Source of the DNA: Phormidesmis sp963789215
Lineage (GTDB): Bacteria > Cyanobacteriota > Cyanobacteriia > Phormidesmidales > Phormidesmidaceae
Assembly: GCA_963789215.1 (NCBI GenBank)
Contig: CAWBJY010000008.1
Coordinates: 1-64,000, forward strand
Direction: 5' to 3'
DNA length: 64,000 nt
Shown here: in pieces, positions 28,095-37,545 of the stretch
How the letters are laid out: the number at the start of each line of letters is the position of its first letter
Position numbering within the stretch: the stretch's first letter is position 1
Notes under the pieces: generated by a model
What the model saw: the letters and a program-made list of their open reading frames with translations, nothing else
Told to the model about the DNA's origin: nothing
Databases searched by the model: none
Made by a program: the position numbers and the translations under genes

Positions 28095-28350
28095 TATGCG
28101 ATCTTGGTTTAGCATTTCGGCGCGACCTGTCGATAATAGGTAGAACGCAAACATCCGACCTGCTCACAAATTTCCTTGATCGTCAGATCGCCTGCCTCGG
28201 TCAGTGCGATCGCCCTAAACGGTCAAGCTTCCAAATTACGAGAATATTACCTCTGTGAATTTGAGCGAGCGCTTTGTCTCAACTAGGGCACTCAGTCTTC
28301 GCACCGCCCACAAAGCTTGAGAATCAAGATTCGCGTCGAGTGCCAAAAGT
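28095..28350 (-). pseudogene. Decayed serine recombinase (resolvase/invertase)
   Basis: Reading the minus strand recovers pieces of a resolvase in different frames. They are a DANLDSQAL-like N-terminal piece (near 28310-28340); GGAKTECPS, an in-frame stop, then DKALAQIHRGNILVIWKLDRLGRS (near 28210-28300); and the C-terminal helix-turn-helix ALTEAGDLTIKEICEQVG, ending about 28112. The catalytic middle is missing. The jump from WKLDRLGRS to the HTH happens at a GCGATCGC octamer (28207-28214) and shifts frame by one. No other transposon part is identified with confidence. Confidence 0.8.
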
Positions 28351-28792
28351 CTCCTATATTCAGACTGATGAAAAGTTTCTTGCTAAAGCCAGTCGCAACC
28401 ATCGTCGAGCAAGACGCCCATATCCTAGATAAGCCTTATCAGAATCAGCCGCAAAAAGTAAAGCTCAATAACAAAGCCCAATAGCGAGAGTAGGGACAAA
28501 TTGGGCGCGGCGTAATTTCGAGATTTCGAGAGCTGGCCAGCGGTTACTCAACCTAACCTGTCTAGGTAGCTCGTCTCAAAGATCCGACCTGAAACTCGCC
28601 ACAAAGCATCCATTCGGCTTTTCCATTAACCCAAATGGCCTGGCGTATCCAAAGGCAGAGGCTAGCGGCTTTTCTATCGTCGTAATAAGATTTAGGCTTA
28701 AACAATCAGTTGCCAACCAGAAATTAATGACTAGTTCATTTTTCTGCGCAGGGATCGTTACATGATTGAAAATGCCCCACGAGGAAAAGATA
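28351..28792. other. Intergenic stretch between the resolvase remnant and the squalene synthase gene
   Basis: A 38-codon open frame (28368-28484, +) reads MKSFLLKPVATIVEQDAHIL and ends in a Lys/Gln-rich tail. The piece IVEQDA faintly recalls a motif of IS6-type transposases but is too short to call. The remainder presumably holds the promoter of the hopanoid operon. Nothing else is recognised. Confidence 0.4.
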
Positions 28793-29629
28793 ATGTCATC
28801 CGCTGATTCTGCGCTGAGTTTACTAAAAGCAACTAGCCGAACATTCTTTATTCCTATTAGTTTGCTCCCGGCTGGGCTACAAGAAGCCGTCGCGGCAGCC
28901 TACCTCTGCATGCGGGCCATCGACCAGATAGAAGACAACGCTGAGATAGAACCTGCGCTAAAAGCTCAGCTACTCAGACGGGTTAGCCTCAACCTGCAGG
29001 CAGGAACGGCTGCCTCAACCCCAGAAGACTTTGCGCAGGGGCTGGACATCGCCGGACTAGCGCTCGAAGAAGTAACGCTAAGAATTGGGGAATGGTCACT
29101 GCTTGCACCCGCAGCGATCGCCCCTCGAATTTGGGACGCCACCGCCGCCATGGCCGACCGCATGGCCTACTGGGCCGAGCGCAACTGGCTAATCGAAGAT
29201 GAGCGCGACCTCGATCGCTACTGCTTCAGCGTAGCGGGCGCAGTGGGCCTGATGCTATCCGACCTGTGGGCTTGGCACGACGGCACCCAGACCAATCGCG
29301 CCCAGGCCATCGGCTTTGGCCGAGGGTTACAATCTATCAATATCCTCCGTAATCATACTGAGGACATGACGCGCGGCGTTGACTTTTATCCGGTAGGCTG
29401 GACAGATGCAGACATGCATCTCTACGCAAAGCGCAACCTGACTCTTGCAGATGCTTACATCGCCAGCTTGCCCAAAGGCCCTGCGCTTACCTTCTGCGAA
29501 ATTCCGCTAGCGCTAGCAAACGGCACCTTAGAGGCCATGGCCCAGGGCAAAGAAAAGCTCAGCCGCAGCGATGTTATCTCTATTGTGGCTCGCCTCACCA
29601 GAGAGAAGTTTGCTCCGGCTGTTGGATAG
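28793..29629 (+). CDS. sqs: Squalene/phytoene synthase family protein, probable squalene synthase, 278 aa
   Basis: It would join two farnesyl diphosphates to squalene, the substrate of the squalene-hopene cyclase two genes downstream. The ATG at 28793 is preferred over a TTG at 28766 because GAGGA lies eight bases upstream. The first Asp-rich motif is DQIED (about residues 48-52), like the squalene-synthase DTVED. The second region reads NILRNHTED, in which the first Asp of the usual DxxED is replaced by Asn. YCFSVAGAVGLMLSDLW matches the family core. Phytoene synthase is the main alternative; the neighbouring shc argues for squalene. It is followed after 35 bp by an RND pump gene. Confidence 0.85.
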   Translation: MSSADSALSLLKATSRTFFIPISLLPAGLQEAVAAAYLCMRAIDQIEDNAEIEPALKAQLLRRVSLNLQAGTAASTPEDFAQGLDIAGLALEEVTLRIGEWSLLAPAAIAPRIWDATAAMADRMAYWAERNWLIEDERDLDRYCFSVAGAVGLMLSDLWAWHDGTQTNRAQAIGFGRGLQSINILRNHTEDMTRGVDFYPVGWTDADMHLYAKRNLTLADAYIASLPKGPALTFCEIPLALANGTLEAMAQGKEKLSRSDVISIVARLTREKFAPAVG

Positions 29630-29656
29630 TGTTGTTTATCAATGTTGTTTTATCAA
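29630..29656. repeat. 13/14-bp tandem duplication directly after the stop codon
   Basis: TGTTGTTTATCAA (29630-29642) is followed by TGTTGTTTTATCAA (29643-29656), immediately after the TAG at 29627-29629. Confidence 0.92.
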
Positions 29657-29664
29657 TCGCCTAA

Positions 29665-32367
29665 ATGCCTCCTGCTGCCTCTACCCCCCTGCGAGACCGG
29701 TTCAACTTATCTAGGCTTGCAATTCAGCATTCCTGGATTACCATTTGCTGCTGGATAGCGATTACCGTAGCCGGTCTATTCGCCTTTAGCACCATCAAAT
29801 ACGCGCTCTTTCCCGACATCACTTTTCCAGTCGTTGTCGTCAATGCCACCGCTCCCATCGCAACGGCACTAGAAAGCGAAACCGCGATCGCCACCCCCCT
29901 AGAAAGCTCACTTCAAACCCTAGACGGTATAGACAAAACCCTCTCTTCTACCTCAGCGGGCCGCACCGTTCTCAACCTTCAGTTTCAAGTCGGCACCAAC
30001 CTATCGGATGCAACCGCAGCCGTAGAACAAAAAATTGAGAGCGTCACGCTGCCGCCAGGTGCAAACTACGAAATTATTCCGCTAAACCTCAACGAGGCAA
30101 CGGCTATCGGCTACGCGCTCAAAAGCGATCGCCTAACTTTAATAGAACTCACCGAGCTAGCTGAAGCCGACATTTTGCCCGCCTTAGAAAACATCCCCGG
30201 CGTCTTAAGAGCCGATTTACTAGGCGCAGGCGTCCAGGCCCAGCCAGCCGCAGATCAGGCCGCCGACACCTTTCTAGCCAGTCTGCAAAAAGCGCCCACG
30301 CTGATCCGCTTCAATCGCGAGACAGCCCTAGCCGTACAGGTAGTGAAACGGGGCGATGCCAATACGCTAGAAGTCGTCGATCGAGTAGAGCAGGCGATCG
30401 CCACTTTAAAAACCGATCTGCCAAACGTACAGTTCGAGCTAGCCGCCACCCAGGCCGATTACATTCGAGCCGCCACTCAAGCCACCCTGAGCTCTTTAGT
30501 CGGGGCCATTGCGATTTCAGTACTCGTCATCTTCGTCTTTTTACGCAGCTGGCGAGCCACGCTCATCACCGCCCTAGCGATCCCGCTGTCTCTGCTAGGC
30601 ACCTGCATCGTTATGGCCACCAACGGCTTCAACTTTGAAACCATCACGCTGCTAGCCCTCGCCTTGGTCATCGGCATCGTCGTAGATGACGCCATCGTCG
30701 AACTCGAAAATATTGTTCGCCATATAGAGCTAGGAGCTACCCCCAGACAGGCAGCGCTCATCGCCACCGAAGAGATCGGGCTAACGGTCTCAGCGTCCAC
30801 CCTAACCATTGCCGCCGTCTTTTTGCCCGTAGCCTTTATGGGCGGCACCGTCGGCCAGTTCTTCAAACCCTTCGGCCTGACCGTTTCAGCCGCCGTGCTC
30901 GTCTCGCTTCTAGTTGCCCGAACGCTCTCGCCTGTACTCGCCGCCTACTGGCTAAAGCCGAAAGCCGAACGACCAGCAAAAAACAATCCGTCAGGCGAAT
31001 CCGCCAGCGCACTAGAGCGCAAATACAGCAGCTTGCTGTTCTGGTCGCTGCGCCATCGCTGGACAGTCGTCGGAATTGCGATCGCAAGCTTCATCGCAGG
31101 CATTGCCCTCATCCCGCTCATTCCCCAAGGCTTTATCCCCCAGCTCGATCGCGGCGAATTCTACCTCAACTACACCGTTCCGCTACCGCAGGCCCCAACC
31201 GCACTTGCCGACCAACCTGTCGAGCTAAGCCTTACCCCATCAATCCCAGGAGATCCCCCAGTAGACCCTAGAGAACAGATTTTACAACAGACACTAGCCG
31301 CAGCACCCGCCCTAGAAAACATCGTACTAGATCTGCCAGAAATCGAATCTGTTTTAACCACAGTCGGCGGCAAAGGCCAGCCCAACCAGGGCAGTCTGTA
31401 TATCAAAATGAAGGCTCAGCGAAGTCGAACAACTGCCGAGGTGCAAACTCAGCTACGGCAGTCCCTACCCGACCAGAGTGAAATAGTCACCAGCATCGAA
31501 GACGTTCAGTTTGTAGATACGGGCGGCGAAAAGCCCGTACAAGTAGCGCTACTAGGCGACAACTTAGAGGCGCTAGATTCAGCCGCTACAGCAGTAAAAA
31601 CAAAAATAGAGCCGCTGGCTGGCTTCGCCGATGTTCAAACTTCTAGCGCCAACAACACAGCCGATCGCATCGTCGAAATCAATCACCAAAACAGTCAGCG
31701 CGTAGCCTTCATCAACGCCAACTTGAGCCAGGGAAAAGCGTTAGGAGACGCCACTAATCAAGTCGTAGAGATGGCCCAGTCCATCGTTCCATCCGGTATT
31801 CGCATCGACTTAGGCGGCGACTCTGCCCGCAGCGGCGAAGTCTTAGGCAGCTTTGCCAAAACGCTCGCGATCGCAGTCATCTGTATGCTTTCCGTGCTGC
31901 TCATTCCCTTTGGTCGCCTATTAGAGCCAGCCGTGGTCGGTCTTTGCCTGCCGCTGTCAATAGTCGGAGCACTCCTAGCCCTGCTCATCACGCGCAGCGA
32001 CTTCGGCATTGTCTCAGTGCTAGGACTCTTGTTTTTACTGGGCCTACTAGACAAAAACGCGCTGCTCATGATGGACTACACCAACCAGCAAAGACGCGCG
32101 GGCCTAAGCCGCACCGACGCGATTCTAAAAACAGGATTAGTCAGACTGCGACCCATCTTAATGACAACAGCCTCAACCGTGCTAGGAATGATGCCAATTG
32201 CGCTAGGACTAGGCGCTGGCGCTGAGCTACGTCAACCCATGGCCGTTGCCATCATCGGCGGACTCTTAACGTCTACATTGTTAAGCCTGATCATTGTCCC
32301 CGTTTTATACAGTCTGCTAGAAGATGGCTGGAATAGAGTGAAAGGTCGCAAGCAAATTGCGAATTAG
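29665..32367 (+). CDS. RND-family efflux permease (AcrB/HAE type), 900 aa, inside a hopanoid operon
   Basis: Inner-membrane proton-driven pump with 12 predicted helices and two large periplasmic loops. The proton-relay residues of this family are present: adjacent Asp-Asp in GIVVDDAIVELENI (TM4) and Lys in LLGLLDKNALLMMDY (TM10). At 900 residues it is shorter than the usual 1,000-1,050, so the periplasmic loops are reduced. No membrane-fusion protein gene is adjacent. It lies 35 bp after the squalene synthase gene and 30 bp before shc, so co-expression is likely. Movement of squalene or hopanoids is inferred by analogy with the RND-superfamily protein HpnN. Confidence 0.9.
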   Translation: MPPAASTPLRDRFNLSRLAIQHSWITICCWIAITVAGLFAFSTIKYALFPDITFPVVVVNATAPIATALESETAIATPLESSLQTLDGIDKTLSSTSAGRTVLNLQFQVGTNLSDATAAVEQKIESVTLPPGANYEIIPLNLNEATAIGYALKSDRLTLIELTELAEADILPALENIPGVLRADLLGAGVQAQPAADQAADTFLASLQKAPTLIRFNRETALAVQVVKRGDANTLEVVDRVEQAIATLKTDLPNVQFELAATQADYIRAATQATLSSLVGAIAISVLVIFVFLRSWRATLITALAIPLSLLGTCIVMATNGFNFETITLLALALVIGIVVDDAIVELENIVRHIELGATPRQAALIATEEIGLTVSASTLTIAAVFLPVAFMGGTVGQFFKPFGLTVSAAVLVSLLVARTLSPVLAAYWLKPKAERPAKNNPSGESASALERKYSSLLFWSLRHRWTVVGIAIASFIAGIALIPLIPQGFIPQLDRGEFYLNYTVPLPQAPTALADQPVELSLTPSIPGDPPVDPREQILQQTLAAAPALENIVLDLPEIESVLTTVGGKGQPNQGSLYIKMKAQRSRTTAEVQTQLRQSLPDQSEIVTSIEDVQFVDTGGEKPVQVALLGDNLEALDSAATAVKTKIEPLAGFADVQTSSANNTADRIVEINHQNSQRVAFINANLSQGKALGDATNQVVEMAQSIVPSGIRIDLGGDSARSGEVLGSFAKTLAIAVICMLSVLLIPFGRLLEPAVVGLCLPLSIVGALLALLITRSDFGIVSVLGLLFLLGLLDKNALLMMDYTNQQRRAGLSRTDAILKTGLVRLRPILMTTASTVLGMMPIALGLGAGAELRQPMAVAIIGGLLTSTLLSLIIVPVLYSLLEDGWNRVKGRKQIAN

Positions 32368-32397
32368 AGCGCAGCCCGCCCATACAGCAAGCGAGAA

Positions 32398-34338
32398 ATG
32401 AGAACTCAAGACATCCAAAAAACAACAGAACTAGAACAATCTATCGCCGCCGCGCAAGCCCACTTACTCTCCATTCAAAATTCGAATGGCTACTGGTGGG
32501 CCGATTTAGAGTCAAACGCGACCATTACCGCCGAGGCCATCCTGCTGCACAAAATTTGGAAAACTGAAGCAGGTCGCCCGCTCGCAAAAGCAGAACAGTA
32601 CTTTCGCCAACATCAAAGAGAACACGGCGGCTGGGAACTATTCTACGGCGACGGCGGCGAACTCAGCACCTCCGTAGAAGCCTATATGGGTCTGCGTTTG
32701 CTAGGCGTTCCCGCTAGCGATCCGGCGCTCGTAAAAGCCAAACAGTTCATCCTCAGCCGCGGCGGCATCAGCAAAACTCGAATTTTCACCAAGTTCCATC
32801 TAGCGCTCATCGGCTGCTATCGCTGGCAAGGGCTGCCCTCTCTACCCGCCTGGGTCATACAGCTAGAGCACCCATTCCCTTTTAATATCTACGAAGTTTC
32901 TAGCTGGGCCAGAAGCAGCACCGTTCCACTCCTCATCGTGTTCGACAAAAAGCCTGTCTATCCCATGGGCTTCGACCTTAACGAACTCTACGCCGAAGGC
33001 ATCAGCAACGTGCGCTGGGAGCTACCCGAACGCGGCGACTGGAGCGACAGCTTTCTTTGGCTAGACAAAGCTTTTAAGCTAGCCGAATCCTTCGATCTCA
33101 TTCCCTTTCGAGCAGAAAGCCTGCAAAAAGCAGAGCGCTGGGTAATCGAGCGCCAAGAAGTCTCCGGCGACTGGGGCGGCATTATTTCGGCCATGCTAAA
33201 TTCTTCGCTCGCCCTGCGCGTACTAAACTACGACGTTAGCGATCCCATCGTGCAGCGAGGGCTACAGTCTGTAGACAACTTCGCCGTCGAAACTGCTGAC
33301 ACTTACTGGGTGCAATCTTGTATTTCACCCGTTTGGGACACGGCCTTAAGTATGCGATCGCTCACCGACTCCGGCCTCTCCCCTAGCCACCCGGCTTTGA
33401 TCAAAGCAGGCCAATGGCTACTCCAAAAACAAATCCTCAGCTACGGCGACTGGGTCGTCAAAAACCCCCAGGGCAAACCGGGCGGCTGGGCCTTCGAATT
33501 TGACAACAGCTTTTATCCAGATATAGACGACACCGCCGTTGTTGCAATGGCCCTGCAAGATGTGCAGCTACCCGGCGAAGCGCTAAAGCAAAGTGCGATC
33601 GCCCGCGCCGCCCGGTGGATTGCCACCATGCAAAGCAAAACCGGTGGCTGGGCAGCCTTCGACATCGACAACGATCAGCTCTGGCTCAACGACATTCCCT
33701 ATGGCGATCTTAGAGCCATGGTCGATCCTAGCACCGCCGACATTACCGCTCGCGTTCTAGAAATGCATGGTCTCCTATCGCGCGATCCAACTTTGGCTCA
33801 GCGCTACACCTCAGAACTAACGCCGCTAAAACTCTCCAACGGACTGCGCTACTTGCTAAAAGAACAAGAACCCGACGGAAGCTGGTTCGGGCGCTGGGGC
33901 GTTAACTATATTTACGGCACCAGCGGAGCCATGTCTGCGATCGCCCTTGTCGCCCCCGAACGCTGCCAAATTCAGCTTGAACGCGCCGCCCAGTGGCTAA
34001 CCGCCTGCCAAAACCCAGACGGCGGCTGGGGAGAAACCTGCGACAGCTACAAAGATCCCAAGCTCAAGGGCCAAGGCATCAGCACCGCTTCCCAAACCGC
34101 TTGGGCCTTAATCGGACTGATCGACGCTGCTTTTTGCCTTAGTCCAACTGCAAAAACCGCCGTCCAAAAAGGCGTTCAATATCTCCTAAACACCCAGCAA
34201 GCAGGCACCTGGCAAGAAGACGCCTTCACCGGCACCGGCTTTCCTCAGCACTTCTATATCCGCTATCGGCTATACTGCCAAAATTTTCCGCTCATGGCCC
34301 TCGGAAGATATCAACAGAACTTAGACAAATTCAGCTAA
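32398..34338 (+). CDS. shc: Squalene-hopene cyclase, 646 aa
   Basis: It cyclises squalene to hopene/hopanol, the pentacyclic membrane lipids of many cyanobacteria. The catalytic DxDD motif is D375-I-D-D in YPDIDDTAVV. Several QW repeats are visible (e.g. QNSNGYWW near the start, QSKTGGWAAFD, EQEPDGSWFGRW, QNPDGGWGE). The length is normal for bacterial SHC (about 630-650). It is a monotopic membrane enzyme. It is the last gene of the apparent sqs-RND-shc operon and converges with glgB; a 15-bp tandem array separates them. Confidence 0.97.
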   Translation: MRTQDIQKTTELEQSIAAAQAHLLSIQNSNGYWWADLESNATITAEAILLHKIWKTEAGRPLAKAEQYFRQHQREHGGWELFYGDGGELSTSVEAYMGLRLLGVPASDPALVKAKQFILSRGGISKTRIFTKFHLALIGCYRWQGLPSLPAWVIQLEHPFPFNIYEVSSWARSSTVPLLIVFDKKPVYPMGFDLNELYAEGISNVRWELPERGDWSDSFLWLDKAFKLAESFDLIPFRAESLQKAERWVIERQEVSGDWGGIISAMLNSSLALRVLNYDVSDPIVQRGLQSVDNFAVETADTYWVQSCISPVWDTALSMRSLTDSGLSPSHPALIKAGQWLLQKQILSYGDWVVKNPQGKPGGWAFEFDNSFYPDIDDTAVVAMALQDVQLPGEALKQSAIARAARWIATMQSKTGGWAAFDIDNDQLWLNDIPYGDLRAMVDPSTADITARVLEMHGLLSRDPTLAQRYTSELTPLKLSNGLRYLLKEQEPDGSWFGRWGVNYIYGTSGAMSAIALVAPERCQIQLERAAQWLTACQNPDGGWGETCDSYKDPKLKGQGISTASQTAWALIGLIDAAFCLSPTAKTAVQKGVQYLLNTQQAGTWQEDAFTGTGFPQHFYIRYRLYCQNFPLMALGRYQQNLDKFS

Positions 34339-34381
34339 AGTCTACCCTCATAGAAAGTCGCGCTCCGTAATCCTTATATAA

Positions 34382-34437
34382 GTCACTTAGCTATAGGTCA
34401 CTTAGCTATAGGTCACTTAGCTATAGGCCACTTAGCC
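34382..34437. repeat. 15-bp tandem repeat (about 3.7 copies) over the glgB stop codon
   Basis: The unit GTCACTTAGCTATAG recurs from 34382 to about 34426. A last, partial copy (GCCACTTAGC) contains the minus-strand TAA stop of glgB (34432-34434). It also fills most of the gap after shc. Confidence 0.95.
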
Positions 34438-36723
34438 CGCTAGCTCTGCCTCAGTCTTCTGCCTATCCATCTTCAGCAAAATCACGCTCAGCGGCGGCAG
34501 CGTCAGATCCAGCGAATACGAGCGATTGTGAAACGCCCAGTCCTCCGACCATTTGCCGCCTAAATTCCCAATATTTGCCCCGCCAAACTCTTTCGCATCG
34601 CTGTTAAAGATCTCTCGGTAGTAGCCCTTTTCTGGCACGCCCACCCGGTAATGGCTGTGTGGCTGCGGCGTAAAGTTACACACCGCCAAAATAAAGTCAT
34701 CGCTGTTCTTGTCATAGCGGATAAACGACACCACGCTGTGCTTATTATCGCTACAGTCCACCCACTCAAACCCATCTTGCGAAAAGTCTTGCGTATGCAG
34801 CGCCGGTTCTCTTCTATACACGTAGTTCAGCTTCTCAACGCAGTTCTTTAGCTGCTTATGCCCCTCAAACTGCAACAGATGCCACTCTAAATCGCCCCAA
34901 ACGTTCCACTCACTCCACTGGCCAAACTCCATGCCCATAAACATGGTTTTCTTACCCGGATGCGCAAACATAAAGGTATAGAGCGATCGCAAATTCGCCA
35001 TCTTCTGCCAGTCGTCCCCCGGCATCTTCCCAATCATGTGGCTCTTACCATGCACCACCTCATCATGAGAAAGCGCCAGCATAAAGTTCTCGCTAAACGC
35101 GTACCAAATGCTAAACGTCACGTTGTTCTGATGAAACTGACGGAACCAGGGATCCATCTCGAAGTAGTCGAGCATGTCATTCATCCAGCCCATATTCCAC
35201 TTCAAGTTGAAGCCTAAGCCACCCACATAAGTCGGCCAGGACACCATCGGCCAAGAGGTAGACTCCTCCGCAATCGAAAGCGCCCCCGGATAGTAGCTAA
35301 AGATCGCGTGGTTCGCCTGCTTCAGGCAGTCCGCCGCCTCGATGTTCTCTCTACCGCCGTACTCATTTACCACCCACTCACCGGGCTTGCGGTTGTAGTC
35401 CAAATACAGCATCGACGCCACAGCATCTACTCGAATCCCATCAATATGGAACTTGTCAAACCAAAACAGCGCATTCGACACCAAAAAGTTGCGCACCTCA
35501 TGGCGACCATAGTTGAACACCAACGTGCCCCACTCCTTATGCTCACCCCGGCGCGGATCGGCGTGCTCGTATAGGTGCGTCCCATCAAAAAACGCCAGAC
35601 CGTGCTTATCTTTAGGAAAATGCCCCGGCACCCAGTCCACCAAAACGCCAATGCCGTGATGATGGCACTGATCCACAAAATACATAAAATCGTCCGGTGT
35701 TCCATACCGAGACGTAGGCGCAAAATACCCGCCCACCTGATAGCCCCAAGACCCGTCAAACGGATGCTCCGAAACCGGCAGCACCTCAATATGCGTAAAG
35801 CCCATCTCCTTCGCATAGGGAATCAGCTTCGCCGCCAGCTCCCGATACGTTAAAAAGCGAGCGCCCGGCTTTAAATCAGCCACCGTCACTACCGGCGCAT
35901 CGCTGCCATCTGCATTCTTCGCAGGCGTTGCCGAAGACTCATGCAGCCAAGACCCCAAATGCACCTCATAAACCGATATCGGCTGAGTCATCTGGTCAGT
36001 ATTTCGACGATGCTCCATCCAGGCGTCGTCTTGCCATTCATAACTCTCTAGGTTCGCAACAATAGAAGCTGTTTGCGGACGCACCTCATGCTGAAATCCG
36101 TAAGGATCGGCCTTCTCATAGATGTGCCCATCCATGTTCTTAACTTCGTATTTGTAGGAGTCGCCCACCTTTAGCTGCGGTACAAACAAATCCCAAATGC
36201 CGCTGCTGCCTTTACGCATCTGGTGCTGGCGGCCATCCCAGTTATTAAAGTCGCCCGTTACCGACACATTGCGAGCATTCGGTGCCCAAACCGCAAAGTA
36301 AACGCCCGCTACCCCATCTTGCGACATCGGGTGAGCGCCCATCTTCTCGTAAATGCGATGGTGGTTCCCCTCGGCAAATAGGTGAACGTCCAGATCGGTC
36401 ATCACCGGAGAGTCAAACGCATAGGGATCGTAAAACACGTGCTCGTGCGATCCTTCTTTGTAGCGAATCTGATAGTTAGCTAGCTCATCGACGTCAATAA
36501 TCGCCTCGAAAAAATGGGGATGCTGAGCATTTTGCATCTCATACTCTTTGCGCGTCTCTGGCAATATAATCCACGCCGAATCCGCCTTGGGTAAATAGCT
36601 GCGCACTACCCAAACCTGTCTGCCATCCTGCTCTACCTGATGAGGCCCTAGCACCTCAAAAGGGTTGTGATGCTGATTCCAAACAATCCGATCAATCTGT
36701 TCGGAAGCAATAGTGGACGACAT
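34432..36723 (-). CDS. glgB: 1,4-alpha-glucan branching enzyme, 763 aa
   Basis: It forms alpha-1,6 branches in glycogen. Domain order: N-terminal CBM48-type domains (about 25-225, two beta-sandwich modules), a GH13 catalytic barrel (about 245-640) and a C-terminal beta domain. The catalytic nucleophile is Asp433 in DGIRVDAVASM. The acid/base is Glu486 in SIAEES, and the transition-state Asp lies in LSHDEVVHG. Full-length form, with an AGGTA Shine-Dalgarno-like element before the ATG. It is monocistronic, with a 265-bp upstream region that should hold its promoter. Confidence 0.97.
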   Translation of the reverse strand: MSSTIASEQIDRIVWNQHHNPFEVLGPHQVEQDGRQVWVVRSYLPKADSAWIILPETRKEYEMQNAQHPHFFEAIIDVDELANYQIRYKEGSHEHVFYDPYAFDSPVMTDLDVHLFAEGNHHRIYEKMGAHPMSQDGVAGVYFAVWAPNARNVSVTGDFNNWDGRQHQMRKGSSGIWDLFVPQLKVGDSYKYEVKNMDGHIYEKADPYGFQHEVRPQTASIVANLESYEWQDDAWMEHRRNTDQMTQPISVYEVHLGSWLHESSATPAKNADGSDAPVVTVADLKPGARFLTYRELAAKLIPYAKEMGFTHIEVLPVSEHPFDGSWGYQVGGYFAPTSRYGTPDDFMYFVDQCHHHGIGVLVDWVPGHFPKDKHGLAFFDGTHLYEHADPRRGEHKEWGTLVFNYGRHEVRNFLVSNALFWFDKFHIDGIRVDAVASMLYLDYNRKPGEWVVNEYGGRENIEAADCLKQANHAIFSYYPGALSIAEESTSWPMVSWPTYVGGLGFNLKWNMGWMNDMLDYFEMDPWFRQFHQNNVTFSIWYAFSENFMLALSHDEVVHGKSHMIGKMPGDDWQKMANLRSLYTFMFAHPGKKTMFMGMEFGQWSEWNVWGDLEWHLLQFEGHKQLKNCVEKLNYVYRREPALHTQDFSQDGFEWVDCSDNKHSVVSFIRYDKNSDDFILAVCNFTPQPHSHYRVGVPEKGYYREIFNSDAKEFGGANIGNLGGKWSEDWAFHNRSYSLDLTLPPLSVILLKMDRQKTEAELAG

Positions 36724-36988
36724 ATTGAATACCTGACCCTTAAATAATTTTTTAGCTGAGCTTCGCCCGTCGAGCTGTTTATCGGTTAAGACGTACTATA
36801 TCGTTACAGCGTTAGGTTTTTGACATCGACTTACTTTTGGCACGCCGTGACCGACAAGCAGCTTAGACCAAGCTCAGTGACCTGCTTTTATGTATGTAAG
36901 CTTACCAAAGCGTAGGGAAACAGTGGGTTAAACGACTCAATCTAATTATCCGGCAAAACTATCACCCCACCCAAGACAAATTTGCCGC

Positions 36989-37405
36989 TTAAAAGAAGGG
37001 CAAAATGGGCCGAACAGCCCGCCGTAGCTGAAGCAAGAATACAAGATAGCGAATATCATCACTCACCCGATTAGGACTCACCGGATTATCTAAAGCCTCC
37101 TGAAGCTGAGCATACTCAGCCGCCGTCAAAGGCTCTCCGGTCAGCGGCGATCGCGCCCCGGTAATAATCTCCGTCCGCAAAATCTCTTCTGGAATCTCTT
37201 CCGTCGATATCTCTGCGGCAGGTATCAGTCTCTCCGCTGGCGGCTCCACCGGGCTAGTTTCCAACAAATCAGTCGATAAACCGTCGAGCGCTTCGCTACT
37301 GGTCGCTTCTACCGCCTGTCCCTCATCCGCAAAACTAGCCGGACCGATCCATCCCAGCAAGCTCAAACTCAAAACAGCGCCAACGAGTCCAGAATTCAAC
37401 GACAA
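36989..37405 (-). CDS. Small secreted protein of a conserved cyanobacterial type, 138 aa
   Basis: A TTG start at 37405 is supported by GAGG nine bases upstream. A signal peptide (about 1-26, ...PASFA-D) is followed by an acidic, Pro-rich spacer. A conserved C-terminal block comprises ITGARSPLTGEPLTAAEYAQ and a basic, hydrophobic end (RYLVFLLQLRRAVRPILPFF). The block looks like a short lipid- or membrane-contacting module; no enzymatic motif is present. It stands alone, divergent from the next gene. Confidence 0.72.
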   Translation of the reverse strand: MSLNSGLVGAVLSLSLLGWIGPASFADEGQAVEATSSEALDGLSTDLLETSPVEPPAERLIPAAEISTEEIPEEILRTEIITGARSPLTGEPLTAAEYAQLQEALDNPVSPNRVSDDIRYLVFLLQLRRAVRPILPFF

Positions 37406-37545
37406 CGCTTAAAACCTCACAGCAAGACAGCTATTATATTGGCCTACCGCCCGTTGGCGCATCCTTAATGCATAGCTTACAGTCAGAAAAGCACTACCTA
37501 CAAACATAAAATCTAGCCAAACTCGCTGATTGGGAAAATCGACTT

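Noticed and set aside
28368..28484. 38-codon frame containing IVEQDA, reminiscent of IS6-type transposases
   Set aside because: Too short and the match is only a few residues; no inverted repeats were found around it.
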